DNA of 64,000 bases from an uncultured Christensenellaceae bacterium. Its GTDB lineage: Bacteria; Bacillota; Clostridia; Christensenellales; UBA3700. Each line of letters begins with the position of its first letter. Position 1 is the first letter of the stretch. Where the stretch lies: positions 124,001-188,000 of the forward strand of contig CALWHJ010000001.1 in assembly GCA_944380355.1 (NCBI GenBank), written 5' to 3'. The position numbers and the translations under genes were made by a program. Under the pieces are notes generated by a model, which made no database searches, had not been told where the DNA came from, and saw only the letters and a list, made by a program, of their open reading frames with translations. Below, piece by piece: positions 32,852-41,648 of the stretch.

Positions 32852-35155
32852 ATTAATCTCCTTTATGCTTTCTTTTTCTTTTTCCGTATCGTTGTCTTCG
32901 CTGACATTTTCATAAGCCGCAGGACAGCTTGCTCCGCATACGTTTTCGCTGCCTTCTTGCTCCTTGAATTTATAAAAATTCAGCCTTAAAGCGTTGCTTA
33001 CCACAGATACGGACGACAAGCTCATTGCCGCTCCGCCTATCATAGGATTCATTATTATGCCCGTAAGCGGATAAAGCACTCCGCAAGCTACGGGTATTCC
33101 TATGATATTGTATATAAACGCCCAGAAAAGATTTTGCTTTACGTTGCGCATAGTCGCTTTGGCAAGTTGAATACTGCGCACTACTCCCAAGGGACTTCCG
33201 CCTACGATTACGACCTGCCCGCTCTCTATCGCTATGTCGCTGCCGCCTCCCATAGCTATACCCACGTCGGCTTTTGCAAGCGCGGGGGCGTCGTTTATTC
33301 CGTCGCCTACCATTGCAACCTTTGCTCCCTCGCTCATAAGCTTTTCAATAACCTGACTCTTGCCCTCGGGCAAAACGTCGGCGATAACTTCGTCTATCCC
33401 CGCGCTTTTAGCGATATTCTCAGCCGTAAGAGCATTGTCGCCGCTCAAAAGCACAACTCTTATGCCCGACTTCTTAAGACTTTCAACGGCGTGCGCAGCG
33501 TCTTCCTTGATTGCATCCGCTACCGCCAATACTCCTACTGCCTTTTTGTCAACGGCTATGATTATGACGCTTTTGCCCTGCTCGGCATACTCGCAGGCTT
33601 TTGCGCTGTAAGGCGTACTGTCGAAATCTTTAATTTTTTCCTGCATAAGTCGCGCGTTGCCCAGATATATCTCTTTGCCGTCTGCTACCGCGCTTACGCC
33701 CAGTCCCGACAAAGCCGTTACGCTTTCGACTTTTATTTGCGAAACGTCTTCCTCAATACCCTGCGCTACCGCCTGAGCAAGGGGATGCTCGCTCATAATC
33801 TCTACGGCTTTTGCCAAACCCAAAATCTTTTCTTTATTCTCAGGTACGTACACGTCAGTCAGTAAAGGTTTTCCTACCGTTATCGTACCCGTCTTGTCGA
33901 ATACGACGGTATTCACTCCGCTGAGTTTTTCCAGTCCCTCTGCGTTTTTGAACAAAACTCCGCTTTTCGCTCCCCTGCCTATACCCGTGATTATTGCCGT
34001 AGGCGTTGCCAAGCCCAAAGCACAGGGACAGGCTATAACCAATACGCCCACGAATACTTTTATTGCCATTGCGGAATTTTCTGCTATCGTCCATATTATC
34101 CCCGCAAGTACGGCAATTGCTATTACGGCAGGCACGAAAATACCCGAAACCTTATCCGCAATACGCGCTATAGGAGCCTTGGAATTTTGCGCGTCCTCGA
34201 CAAGTCTTATTATATTGGCAAGTTTTGTCTTTTCTCCTACGTTTTCCGCGATAAATTCTACCGTTGACGTGCCGTTGACGGTACCGCCGAATACGTAGTC
34301 ACCCTCATTTTTGTCGGCAGGAAGACTTTCGCCCGTAAGCATACTTTCGTTGACAGACGTATGTCCTTTTGAGATTTTGCCGTCGCAACAAAAACTTTCT
34401 CCCGCTTTTACGAGTATTATGTCTCCTTCAATCACTTCTTTGACGTCAATTTCTTTCCACTCTCCCTCGCGCCATACCCAGGCAGTATCAGGCGTAAGCA
34501 TGGTCAACTTTTTAATAGCCTCCCCGGTCTTTTTCAAAGACCTGCTCTCCAGCGATTTTCCAAGACATATTATCGCGATTATTACCGCCGCGCTTTCAAA
34601 ATACAACTCGTGGACTGCGTGAGCGTTTCCCAGACATATCAAAACGTAATTGTACATACTGTAAACAAATGCAGTAGTAGTACTTACCGCCACCAGAGAA
34701 TCCATATTAGGTTTGAGAGTAAAAAGATTTTTAAATCCTCTCGCATAAAATCCCCAGCCCAAAATCATTACTGGCACGCATAATACAATCTGCACCGCAC
34801 CGAATGCTATAGGATTTGTATCGGGAGATATGAATGACGGATACTTTACTCCCAGCATCGCAGCCATAGAAAACACCAACAGACAAAGTGCCAGCACAAG
34901 CATTGCTATGAGCTTCTTGTCCTGAGGCTTTTTCTCCTCCTGCTTTTCGACGACAGCCTTGTATCCCGCTTTTTCTACGGCGCGCACTATATCGTCTATA
35001 CTGACCTTATCCTTATCGTATTCTACTACGGCTTTTCCGCTTGCAAAATTTACGTTGCACGCGCTTACCCCGTCAAGTTTTTCTATAGCTTTTCTACAAG
35101 TTGCGGCACATACTACACACGTCATACCGCCTATGGAAAATGTAAACTTCTGCAT
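32654..35155 (-). CDS. copA: Copper-translocating P-type ATPase CopA with N- and C-terminal metal-binding domains
   Basis: A P1B-type ATPase that exports Cu(I). Domain order over 833 residues: N-terminal heavy-metal domain with MTCVVC (Cys 13 and 16), membrane helices, actuator loop with ESMLTGES, transmembrane IACPCALG (about 373), phosphorylation site DKTGTIT (about 422), SEHPLAQAV, hinge GDGINDAPAL (about 620), last helices, a Cys-containing linker (CGASCPAAYE) and a second heavy-metal domain with GMMCEHC from about residue 768. A C-terminal heavy-metal domain fused in frame is uncommon. The ATG at 35,155 has a ribosome site (GGAGAAAAGG); an upstream frame to 35,284 would add 43 atypical residues. 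A promoter overlapped downstream by a palindromic operator suggests copper control. Confidence 0.95.
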   Translation of the reverse strand: MQKFTFSIGGMTCVVCAATCRKAIEKLDGVSACNVNFASGKAVVEYDKDKVSIDDIVRAVEKAGYKAVVEKQEEKKPQDKKLIAMLVLALCLLVFSMAAMLGVKYPSFISPDTNPIAFGAVQIVLCVPVMILGWGFYARGFKNLFTLKPNMDSLVAVSTTTAFVYSMYNYVLICLGNAHAVHELYFESAAVIIAIICLGKSLESRSLKKTGEAIKKLTMLTPDTAWVWREGEWKEIDVKEVIEGDIILVKAGESFCCDGKISKGHTSVNESMLTGESLPADKNEGDYVFGGTVNGTSTVEFIAENVGEKTKLANIIRLVEDAQNSKAPIARIADKVSGIFVPAVIAIAVLAGIIWTIAENSAMAIKVFVGVLVIACPCALGLATPTAIITGIGRGAKSGVLFKNAEGLEKLSGVNTVVFDKTGTITVGKPLLTDVYVPENKEKILGLAKAVEIMSEHPLAQAVAQGIEEDVSQIKVESVTALSGLGVSAVADGKEIYLGNARLMQEKIKDFDSTPYSAKACEYAEQGKSVIIIAVDKKAVGVLAVADAIKEDAAHAVESLKKSGIRVVLLSGDNALTAENIAKSAGIDEVIADVLPEGKSQVIEKLMSEGAKVAMVGDGINDAPALAKADVGIAMGGGSDIAIESGQVVIVGGSPLGVVRSIQLAKATMRNVKQNLFWAFIYNIIGIPVACGVLYPLTGIIMNPMIGGAAMSLSSVSVVSNALRLNFYKFKEQEGSENVCGASCPAAYENVSEDNDTEKEKESIKEINMKIKVKGMMCEHCENRVNKSLGAMDGVSFVKADRLSESVEIQFDESRVSLDDIKAKIKDEGYDAE

Positions 35156-35191
35156 ATCCTTTTCTCCGAAATTCCTATATGAAATTTTAAT

Positions 35192-35210
35192 CCCTACTAT
35201 TTTACTAGGG
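35192..35210. promoter_or_regulatory. Palindromic operator downstream of the copA promoter
   Basis: CCCTA-C-TATTTTA-C-TAGGG is an inverted repeat with two matching TA pairs inside. It lies between the -10 (35,225-35,230) and the start codon, a position for a repressor. The G/C-rich ends around an AT centre resemble operators of copper-responsive repressors such as CsoR or CopY, but no regulator gene is adjacent. Confidence 0.6.
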
Positions 35211-35224
35211 TATAGATTATTTAT

Positions 35225-35253
35225 ATAGTACAATATAAATTTTGCTTTGTCAA
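35225..35253 (-). promoter_or_regulatory. Promoter of copA
   Basis: Minus strand -35 TTGACA (35,248-35,253), 17-bp spacer, -10 TACTAT (35,225-35,230). Confidence 0.75.
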
Positions 35254-35369
35254 TATTATTGCGTGTCATTTTATAAATAAACACTACAAGATAATAAATA
35301 ACGGTATCGCCGACACGAAGAAGTTTAAAACCTCATTTAAACAAAATTCAAACCCGACCTTGCGTAAAA

Positions 35370-35401
35370 ACAAAAATACGCCCCGCTATAGCGGAGCGTA
35401 A
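35370..35401 (-). terminator. Terminator at the end of the glycoside/glucuronate locus
   Basis: TACGCTCCGC pairs with GCGGGGCGTA (one G-T pair; 35,377-35,386 with 35,391-35,400) and is followed on the minus strand by TTTTTGTTTTT. It is the first clear terminator after the head promoter near 52,640. Confidence 0.85.
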
Positions 35402-35432
35402 ATTGGATTTGTTATTCTTATTGCTTAACTTA

Positions 35433-36362
35433 TCAGTCGCCGTAGTCAAACTCTACTACCATCTCGGCAAAACCGATTACGTCAGCTTTAAGCACAAGGC
35501 TCTTGTCAACGTCGTTGTTCTGCGTGTAGTACGAAAGAATATCTTCGTTGTAGATTTCCAAAGAGTCAACCTGCTGATTCTTCTTGGTATAAAGTACAGT
35601 CAGGCGGTCGTTGTCCATAGAATATACCTGATTCCAGTCATAGCTTATGTCTTCGCCGAAACCTGTCCAGAATTTCTTTTCAGCCGCAGCATTGGCATCT
35701 CTGGTTACCACGTTGCCGTTGCTGTCGTATACGGCTCTGGTCTCTATTCTCATAAAACGGTTGGAGAGCTTGAAGCTGTCATTGAGATAGAATCTCATAC
35801 TGTCGCTTGCAGTAAGACCGTTGGCAAGAATATATTCGGAATTGATGTTGGCAAAGATGACCTCGATAGGATTGAATCCTTCGTTGAGCTGACTGTCTGC
35901 GGTAGGCTCTCCGTTGATGAGCTTGTATTCGAAAGTCTTATCTACGGTAAACTTTTCTCTATAGTTCTTTTTGTCGATATGCTTTACGTAATCTTCTCTC
36001 TTAACGTCCTTGAATACGGTAGTCTTTATCGTATAGTTTTGAGAATCTGTATACTCAACGTCGAAAGCCATAAAAGCAGTCATTTCTTCGTTATCGTCAG
36101 GCCAACCCTTAACGCTTGTCGAACCTCTGGTAATTTCTTTGGAATAGTAAGTGTATGCATATACAAAACTGGATTTCCAGCCGGTTGCAAACAATTTATC
36201 CATAAGAGTATTCAACGTTTCGGTATGTTCTGCGACTGCCGCATCGTTTTCTGCATAATACTCTTTTTCCTTTTCTTCAGCACTCTTGCAACCTACGAAA
36301 ACAGTCATAAGAATGCATACCGTCAACATAAGAGATACAATCAATATAAGTTTCTTCTTCAT
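35433..36362 (-). CDS. Lipoprotein of unknown function
   Basis: The signal peptide ends with lipobox VFVGC (Cys about residue 25). The mature part of about 285 residues is a soluble, acidic, Tyr- and Asp-rich beta-type sequence with no motif I recognise. The gene starts one base after the stop of the symporter gene (ribosome site AAAGGAGG) and ends at the terminator of the locus, so it is cotranscribed with the transporter. A role in sugar capture at the membrane is possible, but GPH symporters do not normally need a binding lipoprotein. Confidence 0.7.
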   Translation of the reverse strand: MKKKLILIVSLMLTVCILMTVFVGCKSAEEKEKEYYAENDAAVAEHTETLNTLMDKLFATGWKSSFVYAYTYYSKEITRGSTSVKGWPDDNEEMTAFMAFDVEYTDSQNYTIKTTVFKDVKREDYVKHIDKKNYREKFTVDKTFEYKLINGEPTADSQLNEGFNPIEVIFANINSEYILANGLTASDSMRFYLNDSFKLSNRFMRIETRAVYDSNGNVVTRDANAAAEKKFWTGFGEDISYDWNQVYSMDNDRLTVLYTKKNQQVDSLEIYNEDILSYYTQNNDVDKSLVLKADVIGFAEMVVEFDYGD

Positions 36363-36363
36363 A

Positions 36364-38187
36364 TTATTTGTCCTCCTTTACGTCTTCAGCTTTTTCGCTC
36401 TTGACAGTCTTGGGCTTTGCCGTTCTCTTAGGCTTAGCGGGAGCAATGGGAGTCTCTTCAACTACGCTCTCTTGCGCTTGCTCAGAGTTTTCGCTTGCCT
36501 GAGCCTTCTCGGCTTTAGCTTTTGTCGATTTTCTCTTGGGCTTAGCGGGAGCTTCGTCAGCTACGAGAAGGCTTTCTTTAACCTCAGTCGCAGTAGCCTC
36601 CTGCTGATTTTTAGCCATTTCGACTTCTTTTTCGATGTCATCTATCGCTACCTTTTCGGCAACTACGGAATAGACGTCGGTTTCACCCTCTACGGCAAGA
36701 CCTTCGAGTCTTTTTGCCTCTTCTAGACGCTTAACTGCAAGTCTGCCCTGTATCTCAGCCATCTTTTTACCGCTGAGCTTGTAGAACATAATAGGTATGA
36801 TAGATACCAGGTTAAGTATAGCAGGTATAATCGTATAGATTGCGAACAAACCGAACTTGGTGAAGTCAGACTGTACGGGCGTATGGTCGCTGAGGAAAGG
36901 AAGCGCCTGAGAGAAACCGAAGTAAACGAGCAAGTAGCTCATTACGTAATCCTTGAAACCTGAGGAAACTTTAGAACGCAAGCTCATAAGCGAGAAGGTA
37001 ATACCTTCGCATCTGTCACCCGTCTTGTCTTCCCAGTAGTCGAGCGTATCGGTAGCCATAAGGTGAGGTATTACGTTGAGGATACCTACAGGAATCATCG
37101 CCGCAAACATCAGTATAGCTACGAGCCACCACCACGTGCCGCCTATCAAGTAGATAAAGAATATGATGGCAAGACCTATGGAGTGCCAGATAGTAGCGAA
37201 TATAAACAGCTTTTTACTGTCCATCATCTTTCTGAGCTTAGGCGCAATCATCATACCTATCATCGACGCGATAGCACCGGGCAGAGCGAATATAATCTGC
37301 AAGGAACCGTTGTTGTATATGTAAGATACGACGTAAATAATCATTGCGGAAACAAAGTTTCTGAAGAACGTCAGCAAGTTTGAACATATCAACAACAGGA
37401 ACTGTTTGTTTTTGAACAGATATTTGAATCCTTCGAGAGTGCTGGGCGTACGGTCGGTAGGCTCGAGTCTTTCCTTGATGAACTTTGCACCGAGTAACAT
37501 AAACACAGGTCCGAGAACGCCGATAACGAGTGCCATCAACATATAAGAGTTGGGATAATCGTTTTTGGTAATGAGCAAGAACAACGTAATGAGTACAAGT
37601 GCCGACTGCTCGCCTATGCTTCCCAAAATACGGCTTATGGAAATGATCTTTGCTCTTTCGTCGGTATTAGGGGAAGCAACGGCAGGCAAACCTTGGAGAG
37701 GAATACCGACGATTGAACCCAAAGCACTGTAAAGAAGATATGTGATCCACATGAACGCTACCTTTGCGGTAGTTGAACCCATTGCCGAATAAATGCTGGG
37801 CATAAACATTATGATGGTCAAAACGCCCCAAGGTATAGCACCGAAGAACAAGAAAGGACGCATTTTACCCCACTTAGTTCTCGTCTTGTCGACGATAACG
37901 CCCATTGTAGGGTCATCGAGACCGTCGAAAATCTTGGAGACCAAGAACATTACGCCGACTTGCGTAGCAGGAATACTTACGCAGACGGTGTAGAAAAACA
38001 GCAAGTAGCCTTGTACAAGACCGGTTACCGCACTGGAAGCAAACTGAGCGAGAGAAAAGAATACATAATCTCTCATTTTCAGATACTTCTTGTTGGCAAG
38101 ATCGTCGTCGGACATCCCGCCGGAGGGCTCTTCTTGAATAGGCATAGCCTCATCAACAAAGCCTTCTTGTTGAACATTTTCTTCCAC
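36364..38187 (-). CDS. GPH-family sugar:cation symporter with long basic C-terminal tail
   Basis: A membrane transporter of the glycoside-pentoside-hexuronide:cation family (MelB/GusB/UidB-like), 12 predicted helices. SKIFDGLDDPTMGVIVDKTRTKWGK is the loop 2-3 signature (residues about 88-112). It probably imports the glycoside or glucuronide degraded by neighbouring enzymes, with Na+ or H+. After the last helix (about residue 480) runs a cytoplasmic tail of more than 100 residues, ending in Lys/Ala/Pro-rich repeats such as KPKRKSTKAKAEKA and APAKPKRTAKPKTVK. This tail is not usual for the family. Start: GTG at 38,187 after GGGAGG; the N-terminus is acidic and cytoplasmic. Confidence 0.88.
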   Translation of the reverse strand: MEENVQQEGFVDEAMPIQEEPSGGMSDDDLANKKYLKMRDYVFFSLAQFASSAVTGLVQGYLLFFYTVCVSIPATQVGVMFLVSKIFDGLDDPTMGVIVDKTRTKWGKMRPFLFFGAIPWGVLTIIMFMPSIYSAMGSTTAKVAFMWITYLLYSALGSIVGIPLQGLPAVASPNTDERAKIISISRILGSIGEQSALVLITLFLLITKNDYPNSYMLMALVIGVLGPVFMLLGAKFIKERLEPTDRTPSTLEGFKYLFKNKQFLLLICSNLLTFFRNFVSAMIIYVVSYIYNNGSLQIIFALPGAIASMIGMMIAPKLRKMMDSKKLFIFATIWHSIGLAIIFFIYLIGGTWWWLVAILMFAAMIPVGILNVIPHLMATDTLDYWEDKTGDRCEGITFSLMSLRSKVSSGFKDYVMSYLLVYFGFSQALPFLSDHTPVQSDFTKFGLFAIYTIIPAILNLVSIIPIMFYKLSGKKMAEIQGRLAVKRLEEAKRLEGLAVEGETDVYSVVAEKVAIDDIEKEVEMAKNQQEATATEVKESLLVADEAPAKPKRKSTKAKAEKAQASENSEQAQESVVEETPIAPAKPKRTAKPKTVKSEKAEDVKEDK

Positions 38188-38392
38188 TCAAAACCTCCCC
38201 TTGCAATATAATTGCATTGATTAATTTGATTATTGATTATAGGTTTTTACCTACAAGTTTGACTTAAAATTTACCTTACCTCGTCCATTATAACAAAATA
38301 TAAATCTTTTATCAAACGATAGATTATCCTTTTGCGTAAAATATTATAATTATTATTTATATTAACAAACTGCCGAGGTTACGACGCGTGCT

Positions 38393-40327
38393 TTACTTTT
38401 TCGCAAGCGTCTTTCTGAAAAAGTTACCGTCGGGATAACTGAGCACAAACGCGCCCGTACTGCTCCACGCTTGAAGCATCGAACCGTCGGGATGTACGGG
38501 GCTGAAAAACTCGATAGGAGTGTAATTGCCCTTCTGAATGTTGTACTCAAACCATCTCGTAAGCGGATAGATGTAATCCATTCCGTGCATAAGTTTCGCA
38601 TAAGCGTAAACACAGGAAAGATAAGGCCAGTCTCCGCCGTTGTGATAATAATAAGGAAGCGAGGACTTCTGCACGATGTCTCTCGTGTTTTTGTAGAAAG
38701 GATATACGCTGAGCGTACCGAAATCGCCTGCGCCCTGCTCCTTGTTGTTTTTGCTTTCGAGGAGTCTTTCCATATTTTCGAGCACGCGCTTTGCTCTGTT
38801 GTCATCGGCGATGCCGAAGAGTACGGTGACTACGGTATCGATGGAAAGGTTGTCTTCCACAAACTTATCGCTCTTGTAGTTGACGTACCACCCCTTCTCC
38901 TCGTCCCAGAGCAAATCGTTGATGGATTTGACTACCTTTTCGTAATGCTGAGCGTACTCCTCTGCCTTCTGCGCATTGCCGAGGCAGTTCTTGTATATTT
39001 CGCTCATGGCGAAGAGTGCCCTCGCGTAGAGCGCTTCGTCATAGGTGCAGTAGATTGATCTGAACACGTTGTCGCACCAGTCGCGTCTGTTGTATTCGCC
39101 GCCCTTGACGAGAAGTCCCGTAGAATCGGTCTCCTTCATAAGTCTTTTGAGTACGAGATTGGCGCTGTCGATTACCTTGCCCGCTTTTACTTTTTCAGTG
39201 AGTACGGAATAGTCGCCGGTATGTACGAGATAGTCGTAGAGCATAAGCACGAAGAAGGAAGGCGAATCGTAGTGGTCGCCCCAGTAGTTCTTGAAGTTGA
39301 ACTTGACTGCGGAAGGACACTGACCTTTCTTGCTGATGCCGTTGGCGAGAGTAATGATTTCGTTGCGCACGAGTTCGGGCTTGACAGGCAGTACGCTGAG
39401 CACCGTCCAATAAGCGTCGCGGTAATACGTACGCGCAGGGAACTGATATACTATGCCTGCGAGGAATCCCTTGAATTTGCCGAGTTCCTTGTAGTTGGAC
39501 AAAGAAGTGTTGAGCAGGGACTTGTAGTAAGCGTTGAGGAACTTGTCTTCGAGTTTGTGAGGACAAGCGAGTTCGCTCGCATATTTGTCGCAGTCTTTGA
39601 GTGCGTTATCGAAGTTTTTGAGCGCTTCTCTGACGTCGCAGAAAGTAAAGTCGCTTCGCGTGCCTGCGCTCATTACGTATCTGAACACTCTCGTTTCACC
39701 CTTCTTGACTTCGCCGCCGTAAGAGAACTGATTGTAAAAACCTCTCTCGCTTTCGAGTCCTTCGAGAGGACAGTTGGAAGCCACGTCGATATAGAAGTCT
39801 CCCATAACGTCGCCCTTCATATAACTGAACTTTTCGCCGCTCTCCAAAGACTTTTTGTTCTTTTTGAGAAGTCCGCCGATAATCTTGGCTATATTGCCGG
39901 CAGACAGACGGTTGGCGAGAAGCTGCTGAACGTAGGAAGCGTAATCCACGCCGAAGTTGGTGACGTTGTCAAAATACAAGTCCTCTTTTGCGGTGATTTT
40001 GTTTTCTACGTAGATGCAGTTGTGAACGGTGTCGAGAAACTGAGTTATCTCAAAATCGGCGTTCATTTCGCAAAAAGACGTAATCTGCTTTTTGCCGAGC
40101 ATCTTGACCGTCTTGTCACTCATATAGCCGATAGGTTGATGATTGATTGAAAACAAGGGATAAAAGGCGGTAAAGACGGAATATTTGTTCATTACGGCGT
40201 ATTTGGAGATACCGCCTCTTCCGTCGAACTGCGCCGTGATAAGATTGTTGGCTACGTCGTAACAAACTTTTTTGTGAAACTTTTCAGATGCTACGATTTC
40301 ACCCTGTAAGCTGTACTTGACTGGCAT
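38393..40327 (-). CDS. Six-hairpin (alpha/alpha)6-barrel glycosidase-like protein
   Basis: The 644-residue protein has an N-terminal beta-sandwich (about 1-230) and a helical barrel like that of GH15/GH63/GH94/GH133-type enzymes. FPARTYYRDAYWTVLSVLP (about residue 297-315) carries an Asp in the position expected for a catalytic acid, GEYNRRDWCDNVF and YYYHNGGDWPYLS are other conserved-looking aromatic/acidic stretches, and the end HPDGSMLQAWSSTGAFVLSY resembles the C-terminus of amylo-glucosidase-like enzymes. No signal peptide: cytoplasmic. It is followed by the symporter gene and preceded by the Gfo/Idh block, so it should act on the imported sugar. I cannot assign a family number; specificity unknown. 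Confidence 0.7.
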   Translation of the reverse strand: MPVKYSLQGEIVASEKFHKKVCYDVANNLITAQFDGRGGISKYAVMNKYSVFTAFYPLFSINHQPIGYMSDKTVKMLGKKQITSFCEMNADFEITQFLDTVHNCIYVENKITAKEDLYFDNVTNFGVDYASYVQQLLANRLSAGNIAKIIGGLLKKNKKSLESGEKFSYMKGDVMGDFYIDVASNCPLEGLESERGFYNQFSYGGEVKKGETRVFRYVMSAGTRSDFTFCDVREALKNFDNALKDCDKYASELACPHKLEDKFLNAYYKSLLNTSLSNYKELGKFKGFLAGIVYQFPARTYYRDAYWTVLSVLPVKPELVRNEIITLANGISKKGQCPSAVKFNFKNYWGDHYDSPSFFVLMLYDYLVHTGDYSVLTEKVKAGKVIDSANLVLKRLMKETDSTGLLVKGGEYNRRDWCDNVFRSIYCTYDEALYARALFAMSEIYKNCLGNAQKAEEYAQHYEKVVKSINDLLWDEEKGWYVNYKSDKFVEDNLSIDTVVTVLFGIADDNRAKRVLENMERLLESKNNKEQGAGDFGTLSVYPFYKNTRDIVQKSSLPYYYHNGGDWPYLSCVYAYAKLMHGMDYIYPLTRWFEYNIQKGNYTPIEFFSPVHPDGSMLQAWSSTGAFVLSYPDGNFFRKTLAKK

Positions 40328-40456
40328 AATTACCTTCCTTAAATTTGATTATTGTTCGATATTATCGATTTATGAATATTGTGACTTCTGCGCTTTGTGC
40401 GAGAGTGTAAACACGCGCCGACGCACGCCGTCTTTGACGGCGCACGCCCTGCAAAT

Positions 40457-41647
40457 TTATTTCACTTCTTTTACGCTGTTCTTTTTCTCTTCTTCGATGC
40501 GCTTTTGAAGTTCTGCATAATAGAGATCTTCAAATCCTTTTTCGTCGGGAGAAACGGTTCTGCCCAACCATCCCGAGAGATGTATCGCATTGGAGAAAGT
40601 AAGTCCGTTGAGACCTTCTTCGTAGTTGCCGATGAGTTTGTCTTCGAGACCGAGCACTACTTTGGAGAAGTTGCGAATTACGTTGATGTGCTGACCTTTA
40701 TCGATGAGAAGTCCTTTGAGGATTTCGCCGAGAGTAAACTTGACGGTTATCTTCTTGTTTTTGGGCTTACCCATAAATACGGTGTTGGTCTTGGAGAATT
40801 CGGGCTCGGGCATTTCGAGTTTGGTAAATTCGAGTTTCATGCCGAAATCGCTGCCGCCCGAAATTACCATCTTACCGCCGTCGCCGGAGATTTCCAGTCT
40901 GTTGGTACCGGGAGCGTCGTGAGTGGACGTAATGAATACGCCCGTCGCACCGTTTTCGAAAGTACACATTGCGGTAACGTCGTTTTCGACGTTAATCTGT
41001 CTTCCGACCGTCTTTGCGACTGCGTTTACACTCGTAATCTTGCTGTTTGCGAGCCACGTGAAGAGGTCGAGTTGGTGAGGGTCCTGATTGATGAGAACGC
41101 CGCCGCCTTCGCCTGCCCAGGTGCCTCTCCATCCGCCCTGCGAATAGTATGCCTGAGGTCTGTACCAGTTGGTGATTATCCAAACGATTCTTTTGAGTTT
41201 GCCGAGTTCGCCCGCGTCGATAATGGCCTTTGCAGCCTTATAAATCTTGCTGGTTCTCTGGTTGTAGAGCAAACCGAATTTTACGTTGGGTCTTTCCTTT
41301 TTAGCGTATTCTGCCACTTCTCTTACCGCTTTGGTATATACGCCTGCGGGCTTGTCGCTCAAAGTATTGATATTGAGTTCGAGCGCGCGCTTTGCGATTA
41401 CGGGGTGAGCGTAGTGAGGCGTATCAATGATTACGGCGTCGATGAGTCCGCTCGTGAGCATATCTTCGTAGTTGTCGAATACCTTGACCTTATCGCCGAA
41501 TTTGTTTTTCGCCCATTCTCTTCTGTCTGCCGCGATATCGCATACTGCGGCGAGAGTAGCGTTTTTGTCCATACCCGCAAACAGTTTGCTTGCGTAGCCG
41601 CTACCCTGTTTGCCTATACCTACTATTCCGTATCTGACCTTTTGCAT
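40457..41647 (-). CDS. Gfo/Idh/MocA-family oxidoreductase (copy 1)
   Basis: An NAD(P)-dependent sugar dehydrogenase of 396 residues: Rossmann start MQKVRYGIVGIGKQGSG, then TLSDKPAG at the site of the family EKP motif (here DKP) with the conserved Lys, and GEGGGVLINQDPHQLDLFTW with the late catalytic His. It is clearly paralogous to copy 2 (42,658-43,818), sharing WYR-Q-YY, GGWR, GEGGG and PGTNRLEI. ATG 41,647 follows AAGGAGG; upstream codons in the same frame are basic and atypical. It begins inside the stop region of the TIM-barrel gene, so the two are coupled. Such dehydrogenases often oxidise C3 of a glycoside. Confidence 0.9.
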   Translation of the reverse strand: MQKVRYGIVGIGKQGSGYASKLFAGMDKNATLAAVCDIAADRREWAKNKFGDKVKVFDNYEDMLTSGLIDAVIIDTPHYAHPVIAKRALELNINTLSDKPAGVYTKAVREVAEYAKKERPNVKFGLLYNQRTSKIYKAAKAIIDAGELGKLKRIVWIITNWYRPQAYYSQGGWRGTWAGEGGGVLINQDPHQLDLFTWLANSKITSVNAVAKTVGRQINVENDVTAMCTFENGATGVFITSTHDAPGTNRLEISGDGGKMVISGGSDFGMKLEFTKLEMPEPEFSKTNTVFMGKPKNKKITVKFTLGEILKGLLIDKGQHINVIRNFSKVVLGLEDKLIGNYEEGLNGLTFSNAIHLSGWLGRTVSPDEKGFEDLYYAELQKRIEEEKKNSVKEVK

Positions 41648-41648
41648 A

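Noticed and set aside
40420-40452. GC-rich hairpin (CGCCGTC/GACGGCG) between the glycosidase and copy 1 of the oxidoreductase
   Set aside because: No T run follows on the minus strand, so it was not called a terminator.
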